Below are positions 1 through 12,400 of a DNA stretch of 64,000 bases, in pieces. A model generated the notes under the pieces. That model searched no databases. It was not told where the DNA came from and saw only the letters and a list, made by a program, of their open reading frames with translations. Location of the stretch: positions 11,240,001-11,304,000 of the forward strand of contig JAKSXM010000246.1 in NCBI GenBank assembly GCA_022575985.1. Reading direction: 5' to 3'. This DNA is from Anagrus nilaparvatae. Lineage: Eukaryota; Arthropoda; Insecta; Hymenoptera; Mymaridae. A program made the translations under genes and the position numbers. Within the stretch, counting starts at the first letter, position 1. Each line of letters opens with the position of its first letter.

Positions 1-3000
1 TTAAATGAAACAAATAACAACAAAAGTTTAGAAAATATTTCTCAAGATGATTTACCAGTTGATGATATAAATTTATCTGTAAATATTGTAAATAATGAAG
101 AAAATTTAATTTCAGTAACTGAGAAAACAAACTCAGATGCTAAAGTAAACATTGAAAATGATGTGCCAATATTAGTTTTAAATGATAATAATGAAAATTT
201 ATCAAAAGTTGATACCAATAAAAATTTAGAAGATAATCAAGGGCATTTTGAAAATTTAGCAAATCCAGTAAATTCTTTAACATCGTTGGAAGAAAATGTT
301 AAAGAATCTGTAATGCCTTTGGAAGAAAATGTTAAAGAATCTGTAACGTCTTTAGAAGAAAATGTTAAAGAACCATTATTATCCAGTGTAAATAATATAA
401 AAGAAGAATATGTGACAAATAATTCAAATATTAATGAAAATTTAGAAGTCAATGAAATTGCTGATAATTTATCTAATGATAATGATCCAACTTTGTCTAT
501 TCAAAATACAGAAGAAATATTATCCAGTGTAAATATTAATGATCATAATATAAATAACGATAAAAAAGATTTATATGATTCAGAAAATATTGTAAATAAT
601 GAAAGTATTACTGTGGATAGTGTGAATAATTTAAGTGATGAAAATAATAATTTACCAAATGAGTCAGAGAAAAATCTAGTAAAAGATGCAATTGTTGATA
701 AAATTGATATGATTTCAACAGAAGTAAATGATACAATTTCTGAAAATTTAGAACCAAATTTTCGTACATTGGATTCACCTAGTCAAGATATTTTATTAGA
801 TAATTCACAAAATATTATTCGAAATAATAGAAATCTTTTAAATACAGATGATGGTTTGTAAAGTTAATAAACTTTATAAAATTACAAAAAATAATTAATA
901 TTATATATAATTTTATAGATTTAGACAAATCAAAAATTAATAGTAACATTGAAGAAGGCAGTAGTATAGTCTTCCCAACGACAGAAGAGGAAAATGTTCA
1001 AAAAGATGAAAAAATTGAAGTTTCTAAGGTTTCCGAAGCTTTGCCAGATGTGTCATCAGCAAACGTTGCTGTAGATACCACAGGTATAAGTTTTTAGTAA
1101 AAAATCGTTATTAAAATTAAGAAATTTCAATAAATTTTTTTACTTTTCCTAGCCAGCACATGTCAAGCTGAAGAATGCCCGCAGGTATATTTAAATTTTG
1201 CTAGCATAATTTAAATCATAGCCAAAACAAAAATAAACTTTTTTTAATTTTGTTTAGGATATTACAGCTGATGTTATTGATGAAAACGCTGTGTCAAATT
1301 CTGTAGAATTTGGAAACAGTTATAATTCTACTACTATTATTATCACCGGTGCTATTATTTTTTGTTCATTTTTATATTTCTATTTTAGTGTAAGTATTTT
1401 TAATATAAAAAATAATTACAGAATATAATTAATTTTGATTCTTTAAAACAGAATAGAAAAAGAGACTTATATTTATTGGTAAGAATTAATGAACTTGAAA
1501 AGGAATTAATGGTAGCAAGAAAAGAATGCGTTATTTTGGATGAAAGCTTTAAAACTACAAAAGCTCAAGTTAGTAATTAAAATAATTTATTTATTAAAAC
1601 TTTGTTTTAGGTTTTTAATAATTTAAAATTTTTATTTGTCAAGTTGGATTCTTCACAGAATGAATCATCGGGTTCTAATGAAATGGTGACCATGTTAAAA
1701 AATGAATTATCGGCATCAGAGGTTAGTTAAGGCATTTATTTTTATTTTTGCAAATATAATTTATTTTGCTAAAATTTATTTGCAGAAAATGAAATCAGAG
1801 CTTGAAGAACAAGTAATAGCTTTAGAAAAAGAATTAGAAACAGCAGCTGACAGTGGTCTAGAGCTACAACATATGTTGCATGAACTTTTATCTAAAAAAG
1901 AAGAAGATGACACGTTGACCCAATTACAAGATTTGCAAGAGCATCTTAATACCCAACGAGTAGTAAATGAAAATTTAACCAAAACTTTGGTTACTAAGGA
2001 AGAAGAAGTAATTTAATATACTTTTATATTATTTTTAGATATTTCAACAAAATTTTTTTTCTTTCAGAATGAATCTCTTAAGGAAAATTTGCAAGAAATT
2101 TCACTTAAAAATAAAAAGTTAAACGAAGATTATGAAAAATTAAATAATGATTTAAAAGTTCTCCATCAAAAAACTAAGGAAAAAGAAGAATCTTTAAATG
2201 AAGAAATGCAGCGTCTTCAATTCCAAGTACAAACTGTAAGCGATCAATTATAGTATTTATTAAAACAATTAATTAAATAAATTTTTAATTTATGAACAGA
2301 TTTTTGAAGAAAATGAGCTATTAGAAAAACAGTTGAATATAAAAGAATCTGAATATAAACAAATCTTAAGCGTAATCAAACAGTTTGATTCAAATGAAGT
2401 AGATTTTGAGAAATTGTATGATACTGTTCATGCTAAAGCAGAAGTTTCACAACTTCATGTAGAAAAAGAAAAATTAAAAGAACAATTAATTGAAGTTACT
2501 GAAAAATGTAAATCATTGGAAGGTAAACCTAAAATATAATTAAATTTTTAATTAAAAGACAAAATTAATTTGTTATGCATTTTTGTACAGCCTGTGTTGA
2601 AAATTTAAAAGAAGAACTAAATAATCTCAGTCAAGTATGTAAAACAGCTGAAAAAGAAAAGAAAGATTCAGAAACTCGACTTCAAGTTTTAACTAAATTC
2701 TTTGAAGAAAAAGAAGCTCAAAGACAAAAGTAAATTAAAATATTTGTTAAAAATATTTTTATAAAAATAATTTTAAAAAATATTTCGTTTTAAATTTTCA
2801 GAGAAGAAGCATTGTGGTTAGAAAAACAAGGAGAAGTTACTTCCACTGTTGAAAAATTACAATCAATGCAGAATGAAATTTTAAATTATAAGTAAATAAA
2901 AAATTTATTTTTTATTTTATTATAAAAAGTTATTTTTTTGAGTAATTGCAAAACTATTTTTTTTATCCAGGAAACAAATAGAAATATTAAAAAGTGAAAT

Positions 3001-4074
3001 AGTTAATCAAGAATTAGAGTACAAAAATCAAATATCTGTCCTTGAAACAAAGGCGCATGAACAATGGGTAAATTATTTTTTATTTCTAATATAATATAAT
3101 TTATTTTTAATACAATTTTTATAAAATGTTTTAATTTTTTAAATATTAGGTGATTGCAAGACAAAATGAGAGACGTTTAGAAGAATCAAAAGTTGAATCA
3201 AGTCAGCTACGTAATCGCCTTACGTTAATAGAAAAAAATATAAGCGATCCTGATCCAGAAGCCAAAATGCATCGTAAGTTAATTTATCAATATTTTGAAA
3301 ATTCATTGATACATAATTTAAAATTACAACATAATTATTACTCTGACATTCTTTCTTCACCAAGAAAAACAAATTTTTTGGTGTAGCAAGGGCTTTATAA
3401 ATTTTAGAAGAAAAACATTTTTAATCAAAATAAAACTAATATACAACACAATAATATTCATAGGCATCAACACAAATGGAGAAATAGGTGCGTCACCTTC
3501 TCCTTACATAAGAGATGATACGACAAATTCTCCTATAATGTTTAGCAGTTCCTCTGGGGTTGTACCTCCACTTCCTCCACCTTCGTATATATATGGACCT
3601 TCATTTCCACCACCTCCACCGTTTTTACCTCCTCCCTTACCACATCCAAATTCATCAACATCATCAACTGGATTGCCTTTATTCGAAGCAGGACAACGGC
3701 CACCTCCATTAGGTGGTAGATTGTCTTCTCCTCCACCAGTTCCTGTACAGTCGGTGCATAATCCAAGGTTTGAAAAAATTGGATCTCCACCACCTTTAAT
3801 GTCACCTCCACCACCTCCTTTACATTTTTCACATAACAGACAACACCCTCCGTTATTACCACCTTTTGGTAATGATCATCATATACATCCACCACCACCC
3901 ATGCCTATGGCTGGTTCATACACATGGGGGGATGAAACACTGCCACCGCCAACACATTTAAGGAATTCCAGTTTTAACAATAATCAGCAACGAGAACATC
4001 AACGTACACGAAATCGAAAAGGTTTGTCCAATCAATTAGAAGACATTTTGCATGAAAGTGGGATAGTACACTAA
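1..4074 (+). CDS. Tango1: Tango1 (MIA3/cTAGE5 family), 3' part of gene, long-exon isoform
   Basis: TANGO1 is a membrane protein of ER exit sites that loads bulky cargo such as collagen into COPII carriers. The gene enters the window already open, so the signal peptide and luminal SH3-like domain lie upstream. Exons I infer from phase and GT-AG sites: 1-853, 919-1083, 1153-1184, 1258-1389, 1452-1568, 1611-1721, 1786-2007, 2068-2235, 2300-2522, 2591-2729, 2802-2891, 2971-3067, 3150-3273, 3464-4074; all phases join. Exons 1-3 encode an acidic Asn/Glu-rich luminal stretch. Exon 4 has one membrane segment (IIITGAIIFCSFLYFYF) followed by basic residues. Exons 5-13 are heptad-like coiled coil, ending in the family block RRLEESKVESSQLRNRLTLIE. 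The last exon is Pro-rich with many PPP motifs, the known Sec23-binding feature of the family. Identification is by motif order and the RNRLTLIE block. The exon 1 donor (GTTTGT) is unusual. An AATAAA lies at 4099-4104. Confidence 0.88.
286..384 (+). repeat. 33-bp tandem repeat inside the Tango1 luminal exon
   Basis: Three in-frame copies of an 11-residue unit, LEENVKESVxx, start at 286, 319 and 352. The third is slightly diverged (LEENVKEP). They sit in the low-complexity acidic luminal region, where the length is expected to vary between alleles or species. Confidence 0.85.
1306..1389 (+). other. Tango1 transmembrane segment
   Basis: Within exon 4, a run of about 20 hydrophobic residues (TTIIITGAIIFCSFLYFYF) is followed at the start of exon 5 by NRKR. 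That basic flank sets the following coiled coil on the cytosolic side, as in the family. In mammals TANGO1 has an additional intramembrane hairpin; only one segment is visible here. Confidence 0.8.
3464..4074 (+). CDS. Tango1: Tango1 proline-rich terminal exon
   Basis: The acceptor TAG ends at 3463; the exon continues the frame of exon 13 (phase 1). It encodes about 203 residues ending in HESGIVH and a TAA at 4072-4074. PPPPP-type clusters run from about 3565 to 3950; the family uses such motifs to bind COPII Sec23. The final stretch is basic and Gln/Arg-rich. An internal GTTTGT site at 4022 can act as a donor for a second terminal exon (4483-4541). Confidence 0.8.
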
Positions 4075-4098
4075 CACCTTTTTATTTTTAATTACGAT

Positions 4099-4104
4099 AA
4101 TAAA
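4099..4104 (+). terminator. AATAAA polyadenylation signal, long-exon form of Tango1
   Basis: AATAAA 25 bp after the TAA at 4074, a normal spacing for a cleavage signal. Confidence 0.55.
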
Positions 4105-4482
4105 GATAATTTTTATTAATTAATCAAAATTTGATGTGTCATTTTTTGTCTTGTTCCTTATTGCATGCAAGGACGAACGCGATTTTCTAATCTCAGACAA
4201 TTTTGGAGCACTATGGAGAATGCTTCGAAATCATGAATTTAAGAAAAGGTTTATTTGGAGTTAAAATTTTTGTATTTTGCTAGAAGTTTAAATTTTATCT
4301 CAAAGTTTGAGATAATATGTATGAGTATTTTTTTGAAATTATTGCTTTTTCTTAAAATGTTTAGAAATTATTTGTATTTGTTTATTAAAAAAATTTTGTT
4401 TATGTTGCTGCATGTTTTATGTATGTGTTATAAGTTAATTCCTTTATTTTTTAATAAAAATATAATTTTAAATGTTTTTTAG

Positions 4483-4541
4483 GTGGCCTACATTCATCCG
4501 GTGAATCACTAGATAAATCACATAACAGTGAAAAAGTTTGA
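4483..4541 (+). CDS. Tango1: Alternative last exon of Tango1
   Basis: A TTTTTTAG acceptor at 4475-4482 precedes a short frame, GLHSSGESLDKSHNSEKV then TGA at 4539-4541. It joins in phase to the long exon if the donor G|GTTTGT at 4021/4022 is used, replacing the last 17 residues of the read-through form. AATAAA at 4570-4575 follows the TGA by about 28 bp. GTTTGT is also the donor I infer at the end of exon 1. I infer two isoforms from the two stop-plus-AATAAA pairs; no transcript evidence is available here. Confidence 0.6.
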
Positions 4542-4569
4542 ATATTTTTATTATATCTTCATTTTTTCA

Positions 4570-4575
4570 AATAAA
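4570..4575 (+). terminator. AATAAA polyadenylation signal, alternative Tango1 end
   Basis: AATAAA 28 bp after the alternative TGA at 4541, consistent with a second 3' end. Confidence 0.5.
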
Positions 4576-5785
4576 ACAAAAATAGACATTTTTCAGAGGC
4601 CAAAATGGAATAGTTTTGACAAAATTTTGGATTTATGCTCAAAAATTTTTATATAAAAAAATTTGTTTATGATTTCTAAAAAACTTGTTGCTTTCTGAAA
4701 ATCATATTTTTCAGGTCATGTTTGTTTTTTAAAAAACTGAAATTTTGCAAGTAATTTAAACATGTTCAAAAATTGACTTTCCGGGAATAGCAACCATAGT
4801 TAAAGAAAACAACAAATTTTCTTACTGAGAATTCCTGAGAATGTATCCAAAATTCTGTTTGTCCAAATAATTATTAAGTCACTTAACTTACTATTTTAGA
4901 CTTAAAAAAAATTTATTAAATTTTAATAAAATGTAAAAAAAAATATTTTAACAGATATAAAGAAAAGCCTTATTAAATAAATGTGATCTATATAATTGCG
5001 TTTTATAGATAAGAGAAAAATGTATAGGTTTAATTAAAAAAAAAAAAAAAAAAAACAGTCAAAGAAACTTAAAAAAAAGCAAGTTTTAAATTTCATAAAT
5101 ATGTGTAAATGTAGGTTCATTTTTTGTAATATTTTTGTATATGTATTGAATTTATAGTAATCAAGAGATAAAAAAATGTTGTTAGGTCTTTATTAATATT
5201 TTTTTATTAATTTATTTATTAACATAATTTGTTTGAATTTTTTTTTGGTTTGGTATAAAAAAAAGATTGTTATAAAGTATAATTTTTTGAGTTTTTTAAA
5301 AACCATTGAATTTGTAAAAAAATGAAATAGACTAATTAATTTACAAAAATAATTGTAACGTAAGGTAATTGATTTTCAGGTTGAAAAATTATAATTGTTA
5401 TAAATATTATTTAAAAAAAAAACAACAAAATGTATAATAAAATAATAAAAACAAAGTTATTATTATTATTAAAAAAATTTTTATTTTTTTTAATATAACA
5501 ATTTATTTATAATTAACCTATATAATTATGTGTTTGATTAAATACATATTTCTTTTTTACAAATTTTCTTACACTATCGTACAAAAAATTACATTTTTTT
5601 TCATAGCTAATAAATATTTTTAACGGGAATGCAGCTTTCTTTTATACAATTTAAAATATATAAATCTGAACTTTCATATATTTTATAAAAATATTAAAAG
5701 CAATCAATTCAATTGCACCATTTTTTATTAAATAATACAAGCACTTTATTTTAAGTCTCTTTTTTTAAAAAAGTATTGTATTTTT
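4576..5785. other. AT-rich spacer between convergent Tango1 and Syx5 3' ends
   Basis: No gene seen. It holds homopolymer A and T tracts, including a run of about 20 A at 5036-5055. On the minus strand AATAAA occurs at 5745-5750 and 5724-5729, which can serve Syx5. Confidence 0.6.
5724..5750 (-). terminator. Two AATAAA signals 3' of Syx5
   Basis: Minus-strand AATAAA at 5745-5750 and 5724-5729, 36-60 bp after the TAA at 5786-5788. Confidence 0.45.
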
Positions 5786-7190
5786 TTAAGCTAAAAATAC
5801 AACAAAAAATAAAAAGAAAAATATTAAAACTCCAAAAATTTTTATCATTAACCAACGGTTGTTAGTTACTGATTGAAAATATTTTAATATTTCTGTATGT
5901 GCAGCTTCGACGTTCATTTCTGCATCTTCAATATTGGAGTCAATCCTAAAAATGAATAAAATATTTAGTAAAATATATTATTAACATTTCAGAATTTGAG
6001 TAAATTAATTACTAATAACCTTTCAACCATTTCTTCTTGTTCTTTAACCATATGAGCTAATTGTTGAAAAATTCCACCTAATTCAACTATTGTTGATTCT
6101 ATATTTTGCATAGTTTCAGCACGCGATTGTAGGTACGATTCCTATAATATATTTTAATTATTAAAATTAAATTATTGCAATTAATAAATTAACAAAAGGA
6201 AAACTTACTGTATCATCACGTATTGCAACTTGCTGCATGCTGTATTGCCTCATACTAGGCTCAAGATCTATACTAACGGAAGCACTGGAGTCTTGTTCTT
6301 GTAATAACAAGGAACCTTGATTACCTGAAACTACACTAGGAGGTAACATTGTTGAAACATTAGCATGTGAAAATTGCTCTCTTCTGCTTTGTTCTTCTCT
6401 CATTTTCTGTGCATAAAAATTTTAATGTAACTTTGCTTTCAATAAATAGATTTATTTAAAAATAAATAATATACCCCAGAACGTATTTCTAAAACACTTT
6501 TGAATTGATTAGACATACTGGCTAGCTTAGTTTGTAAGGCGACAACAACTGAGGAGGAATGTGATGCAATGTGGTGGGTATTAGAACTTGTAAAAATTTC
6601 TCTTTGTTCTCTACCTAGGTCTTGTAGTTTAGCAATTTGTTGATTTAAACTACCAATGTCTGTTTTTATTATTGTTGTCAATTCTTCAATTTCTCTTTGC
6701 CTATCATCAAAAATAGATTTTTTCTTTGCCACTGTAAGATAATTCTAAAATAATAATCAATTCCTAATACTTGCTATACTAAATTATACTTACACAAAGC
6801 TAATTTTTCTAATTTTGCATAAGTACTTGCAATATTTTTTCCGATGTTCTTTGCTATTAACATAAAATTTGAATAACTTTGAATTGTTCGAGCTTGTCTA
6901 GGATTTTTTAGGACTGCAGCTCTAGCTATAGTCCTGCTTTGCATGCTTCTTATAGCATTGGCAAACTCTTGAGTACGATCTCTAGACGTCATCGTGGGAA
7001 TTATGTTTTCAACCAGGGTGTTGGAATTTTCCTCTGGATTATTTAAGGTATTTGCAGTGGAATTTTCATTGTTAAATTGCCTTTGATTTATAAGGCCGTT
7101 GTTATTTGTGGATTCTTTGTTTACCCGGATTTGATTCGGGTTTTGGTAATTCTCTGCCTCTCCAGCTACACGACGTCGTCGCGCTGGCAT
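5786..7190 (-). CDS. Syx5: Syntaxin-5, Golgi Qa-SNARE
   Basis: Syntaxin-5 is the Qa-SNARE for ER-Golgi and intra-Golgi fusion. Exons on the minus strand: 6794-7190, 6475-6731, 6209-6406, 6020-6141, 5786-5945; phases join to give 377 aa, close to the usual animal length. Exons 1-2 carry the N-terminal helices: a start of the Habc region at MTSRDRTQEF, then the family block LAKKKSIFDDRQREIEELT. Exon 3 has RREQFS and a linker. The SNARE motif runs from about residue 285 (ESYLQSRAETMQNIEST) through FQQLAHMVKEQEEMVERID, with the zero-layer Gln in VKEQEE at about 319. The last 25 or so residues are a hydrophobic tail anchor (GVLIFFFLFFVVFLA). The start codon gives MPARRRR, whose Arg cluster resembles the ER-retrieval signal of the long human isoform; that role is inferred. 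Introns are short (63-110 bp). Confidence 0.95.
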
Positions 7191-9173
7191 CGCATCCTCG
7201 CGGATGATGTTTTATGTTAAATATCAACTTATTAACAACATTAGACTTAAAACTTCATGAATTATTATTAAACACTTTAAAATAAATACGAAAATATGTT
7301 ACTAATAATGATGTTGACAAAAAATAACGACACGTCTGCACGGTCTGCATGGGTATATGACCTGGACAACTCTTACTCAGTCTTCACTAAGTCTTATACT
7401 TTTTGTCTATCTCTTTTTTTTTGTATTACTATATATTTTTTTTAATGCAAAAAAATAACATAACCTTCCTTACTTACCTCTCGAATTCTCGTCTTTCGAG
7501 TATCGATAGTCTTGATTAGTCAAGTTTCGAGATTTAATCGAAATTTAAAAATCAAAATGCAGCATATTTTTTTCTTTTTGTGAATTTTGTTGTTTCTTCA
7601 TTAAAAATTATAAAAAAAAATTTTTAATTATAAATAAAAAATTAAATAAATTATACTTAATTAGATTATTTTGTATAAGTGCAAAATTATTTCAATTAGT
7701 CGGAAATAAATGAATTTTTCGAAAGTCATATTTGAGAAAAAAGTTAAAAAATATAAAATTTTTAATTTTTAAATTTGAACATTTTTCATAGATTCTTATA
7801 TCTTAGGGTCGTTCAAAAGAGATGTCAAATTTTTTGGTTCCTCATAGAAGTATCATTGTGATAGGTGAAATTTTGATTTCTTGGCATATAAGTATACGTT
7901 TGGAGACCCCAGGAAGCTAAAAAAACAAAAAAAAAAAAACGTCACTTAGCTAACAATAATGACCTTATAAGAAATATTGACCATAAGGTATAGTGTTTTA
8001 AAAATCATTACCGTTTGATTTAGCATTTTCAAATTATATCAATCGAAATCGCCTTTTCACATTACTGGGATCTTTTTGAGATGAAAGTAAAATGAAATAG
8101 AATAAAACTAGGATTGGTGGAAAAAATGGCTAATTTTAAACTTTTAAAACGTTTTTTTAAAATTCTTTGGGTATATCCTTGGGTATAACCGCACAAAATT
8201 TTTTACCATATAATTATGGCGTATACTTGATTGATTAATCAAGCTTTGATTTCATTGACTCTTTATGAGTATATTTGCTAAGAAATTCTTCTTCTTATAT
8301 TAAAAAATCTTTTAATTTGCAATTAAAACACGATTATGCAGCTACCCTTAAAATTTTAAAAATCTAAATTTTAAAATAATTGCAATTAAGCATGCTTAAA
8401 AATGTTCTATTTTAAGAATTTAAAAATTTTAACTACTTTACTGAGTAGGTATTGAAGCCAATTATGTAAAAAAAATATCAAATACATTTTCAGAAGTGTT
8501 ATTAGAGGAAAATTAGTAAAATTTTGCATTTTTGTTTGAAATTTCGGGCAAAAGAAGGTATATTTCGAATTTTAAATAAAAATTTAGCCTTCGAAAAAAT
8601 TATGATAAATAAATATAAAATTAATTGAATATTTATAATACGAAAACTGTTTATTTGAAAAAAACAAACAAAGAAATTACAAATTATATATACTTAAATA
8701 ATTTTTAGAAAAAATATTTTACAAACTAAAAATTACATATATTTTATAAAAATTAAATACTAAATTGTAAACTTATTTGTTTTAGCATATTTTGATCACA
8801 AAAATTTTCATCTTTCTTATAAATATAAAGATACGTTTATTTTGTATTTTAAAAATTAATAGTAAATATTTTAGTCAATTAAATATATTTATGTAAATAT
8901 AAGTTATTAGAGAAAATTTTGAAAATTAATTTTGTTAGTTCGATAAACTATTTCTATCAGTGTATTTTATTATAATTTAAACTTATTTAAATAAATATAA
9001 AGTCCTTACAAAAAATAATTAAAAAATTGTACTTTAACAAAATTTAATTACAAATGTCATTCAGTAATTGTATACTCAAAACTCATCAAAAAAAAAATTT
9101 ACATAAAACATATTAAAGCGAGGAATATTAATAATAGTAATAAAAAAAAATTTATAAATTCAGAAAAAAAATT
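7191..9173. other. Spacer between Syx5 5' end and the icarapin-like 3' end
   Basis: No gene seen. Positions 7191-7400 must hold the Syx5 promoter and 5' UTR, but I see no clear core element. At 7805-7925 there is an interspersed repeat that recurs in inverted form at about 41300-41400. A minus-strand AATAAA at 8966-8971 is a possible end signal for the icarapin-like gene. Confidence 0.5.
7805..7925 (+). repeat. Interspersed repeat, partner of 41300-41400
   Basis: Shares GTTCCTCAT, then ATTGTGATAGGTGAAATTTT, then GCATxTAAGxAxxGT in order with the reverse complement of 41300-41400. Between those blocks the copies diverge. No coding potential seen. Confidence 0.6.
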
Positions 9174-9491
9174 TTAAGCTCTAATTAATTCAACTTGATT
9201 TTTAGAAATTTCATTAGCCTCTTCATTTTTAGTATCATCTTTATTTTCGGTAATTTTAGTTTCGGTTGGTTTTTCACGAATTTCAGTTTCTTTTGTTTCT
9301 GAATTATTTTCTATTGATGTTTCTGGTTTTTTATTGTCTTCTTTAATAATATCATCGTCGTCATTATCAGCACCGAATGTATGGTTCAATGGTTTAACTT
9401 CAACAATTTTGACGTGGAATATGCTGCTACCGAATTCGTTGTTTTCACGGTGTGTTGTTTCGTTTACTACTACTGTGTGGTTTCCAATTAC
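9174..9491 (-). CDS. Icarapin-like exon 4 (C-terminus)
   Basis: Starts after acceptor TTTTCAG at 9492; VIGNHTVVVNETTH, then SSIFHVKIVEVKPLNHTF, an Asp run (DNDDDD) and a Lys/Glu/Thr-rich tail to TAA at 9174. The conserved beta-like block (HTVVVNET...FHVKIVEVKP) is intact. Confidence 0.92.
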   Translation of the reverse strand, partial: VIGNHTVVVNETTHRENNEFGSSIFHVKIVEVKPLNHTFGADNDDDDIIKEDNKKPETSIENNSETKETEIREKPTETKITENKDDTKNEEANEISKNQVELIRA

Positions 9492-12400
9492 CTGAAAATA
9501 TGAAAAAATTTTTTTAATTATCATGAGTTATAAATAGTCTAAATTATTTAGACGATTAATCATAAAAAGTGGAATTTACGGCTACTGGTTAGGATGTGCT
9601 CAAAATTGCAATTTATCGCTCTCGGATCTATGCAAAAGTAAAATTTTCAAGGACTCGCAAGAGGACTCGATAAAAAATATCAATTCAAATTAATGTTTAC
9701 TCTAGTATGCACAAATATCTCATTTATATCTTAAAAAAATAAAAAACCAATTTATAGTAAAATCTACGCTTAATGAAAAAAAAAAATATTCCCATATAAA
9801 AATCATTAAATATTCAAAACCTTGGTTAGATTCAGCAAAATTTAAGCTTTCAATTTCCCATAATTTATTTCATCCTACAAGATCCTTTGGAAAAAATTGT
9901 ATATTTATTCAAGTAGATTTAACAATAAATCCTATACACTTATACATATTTACAAAACAAGTTTGCTAACTAATAAGCCAACTCAGATTTCTCATAAATA
10001 AGTACCTGTATCAGTCATAAAAACAAAATTATACAAACAAACGTACATTTATTTGAAAAAATGCCAAAAATATATTTTATGTAAAAAATTAAATTACTCG
10101 TGTATATCGAACATTCTATGTGAATTTACTTGTTTGATTTTTAAAAAATTTTACCAAAATTTTTATAAAAGGCCCATGTAATACACCCGGATAGAAATAT
10201 TAGTATGGCGGTCACTCGGGTCACGAAAAAATGGAAGTGGGTCAAATGCGGTGATTGTTCTAGGTCTCTTTAGGATGCACTTCGCTCTTCACTAAGAAAA
10301 TATAAATCACATTAAAGTTTGATAAATTTCTTTAATTTTTTCAAGTTAAAAAAAATCAATACTTTAACAAAACTGTAAAATTCGAAGCGACTTAAGGGAT
10401 CTCGTAACAAATTTTGGTTGAAAATTTTAAATTAAATTAAAATTTATACCTTTGTTGTTGATGTTGTATTAGCACCTTCTGGGATTTTACCAAATGGAGA
10501 AGAACCAAATGCAGATCCAAATCCAGTAGCATTATTATTAAGTTGATCTTTTAAAGCTGATTCAAACGTAAGTGCAGCCCATCTTCTCATAGCCTCTGCA
10601 AAACAAAAATTCACATATTGATTATAAAATTTCAAAGTGTACTTAATGAATTGTATTCACACATGAAAAAATTTTATTATTACACACACATTGATAAAGA
10701 TAAAATATTTTAAAGGGTTAAAAAAAGGGAGTTATGCATAGAAGCATCATAATTGATTGAATTTAGATTTAATCGAGCGTCGATGCATGTTTTAGTTAAA
10801 GTACACTCAAAAAGGGTTCAATGTATTCGTTAAATCTTTCAGAGATAGAAATTTTTTATTTCGTCTTCATATACTTAAACTTTATGAGAATATATTTTTT
10901 AATTAATTTTATTTGAATACACACACACATACATTTATTTCAATTAAATCCAAATACTTTGTATTTGTGTATGTGCGCATATTATGTAACTTTATTATTA
11001 CAAGAGCTTTTGAAAGCTTGACATTGAAAGGTTGGTTGTTCAAGAAGATTCTGATGACGGTATAACTACACTAATGTTCTTTCACTAATGATAATGTCGT
11101 ATATGAATCAAAATATTAATTTGATGGTTTAAAAAAAAAAAAAACGAAATTCAGAGCAAAAATTGCATTAATCTGATAAAATGCAAATTTTTTATTAGTC
11201 GCTGTGAAATTTTGGTACTTTCTTTGATAAAAGAAGATTTTTTTGCCGTAGAATTTTTTTATAGTGCACAAAATTTTGGGTAAAAAAGAATTTAATTGAT
11301 TTTAGATAAATTTTTATTATTTTTCTAAAACTAAATTGTCCTTAGATAGCGATGTTGTGCCTATGAACAATGATAAACTGTGATTTTGGGAATAAATTTT
11401 ATTCAGACTAGGGCAAGAAATATACGATTTTTCTATGAGAAGTTATGAAATTTTAGAACAACAAGAGCTTAAAACAGTCTAAAATTTAGACAAATAAAAA
11501 CGTCCCCAATTTGACCTAATTAAAAAAACTAAAAAATTAAAATTTGACTCATATACACAAAATTCAAAGGCTCTATAAGTATAAATTTTCTCAAAAGTGT
11601 TAGTATAAAATATATAATATATATACACTGTACTATTATTGAGACAAATGACGTTATCTTGTACAAGAGTATGATAGATAAAGCCATTTATATTAAAAAT
11701 TTTCTTTTTATTTTATGAAAAAGAAATTGATGTTTAGTGACATGTCAACTCAATTTTTCTTAAGTAATATAATTTTTTATCAAACTGTTAAGGTACCTAT
11801 TCTATATAAAAAATTTTTCATAGAACATATTATCTTTAAAAAATTTTTTTTTATACCTTCAATATTGTCTGTCTTTATCTTTTGTGCATAAAAAATTATT
11901 TAAAACTTTTCAATAATAAAGGGTTGCACTTAATACTTTTTTATTTTATGATAAAAAATTAACTTTGCATAATACTTGTTAAAAAAGCATCAGTGCATTC
12001 TTTGATGAATAATTTTACTATAAACTAATTAGCATGAAGTATAATCGTATTGAAAGGTGGTAAAAATAGTGTAAGTGGAAAAAGTATATATTTTAAAGGT
12101 GAATGTGAAATAACACTGGGGACTGTGCTGGAGGTTTGATTTCACGTCTTTGTGTGAAGCTTAATTTTTTTCAGGAGTAAAAAATAATTTTTTCCCCTGT
12201 ATTTAAAGAATATTGTACACACGATATAATTTTTGGGCACCCGAAATGTCTATACTACCTGCTCAGTGCTACTATCAGCAGAGAACGAATTTCCAAAATT
12301 TGGCTATTTTAGCTGGCTTAATTCAAGTGAAATTTCTAAGAAAAAATGAAGTCTTATTAGATACTATAATCAAAATGTGTGTTAAGGATTGATATTCCCC

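Noticed and set aside
3542..3898. 118-codon frame opposite the Tango1 Pro-rich exon
   Set aside because: Antisense shadow of the CCA/CCT-rich exon; Val/Glu-rich pattern is simply the complement of Pro codons.
4255..4482. 75-codon hydrophobic frame between the two Tango1 ends
   Set aside because: Lies in the optional intron and 3' UTR; T-rich chance frame that runs into the acceptor of the alternative exon.
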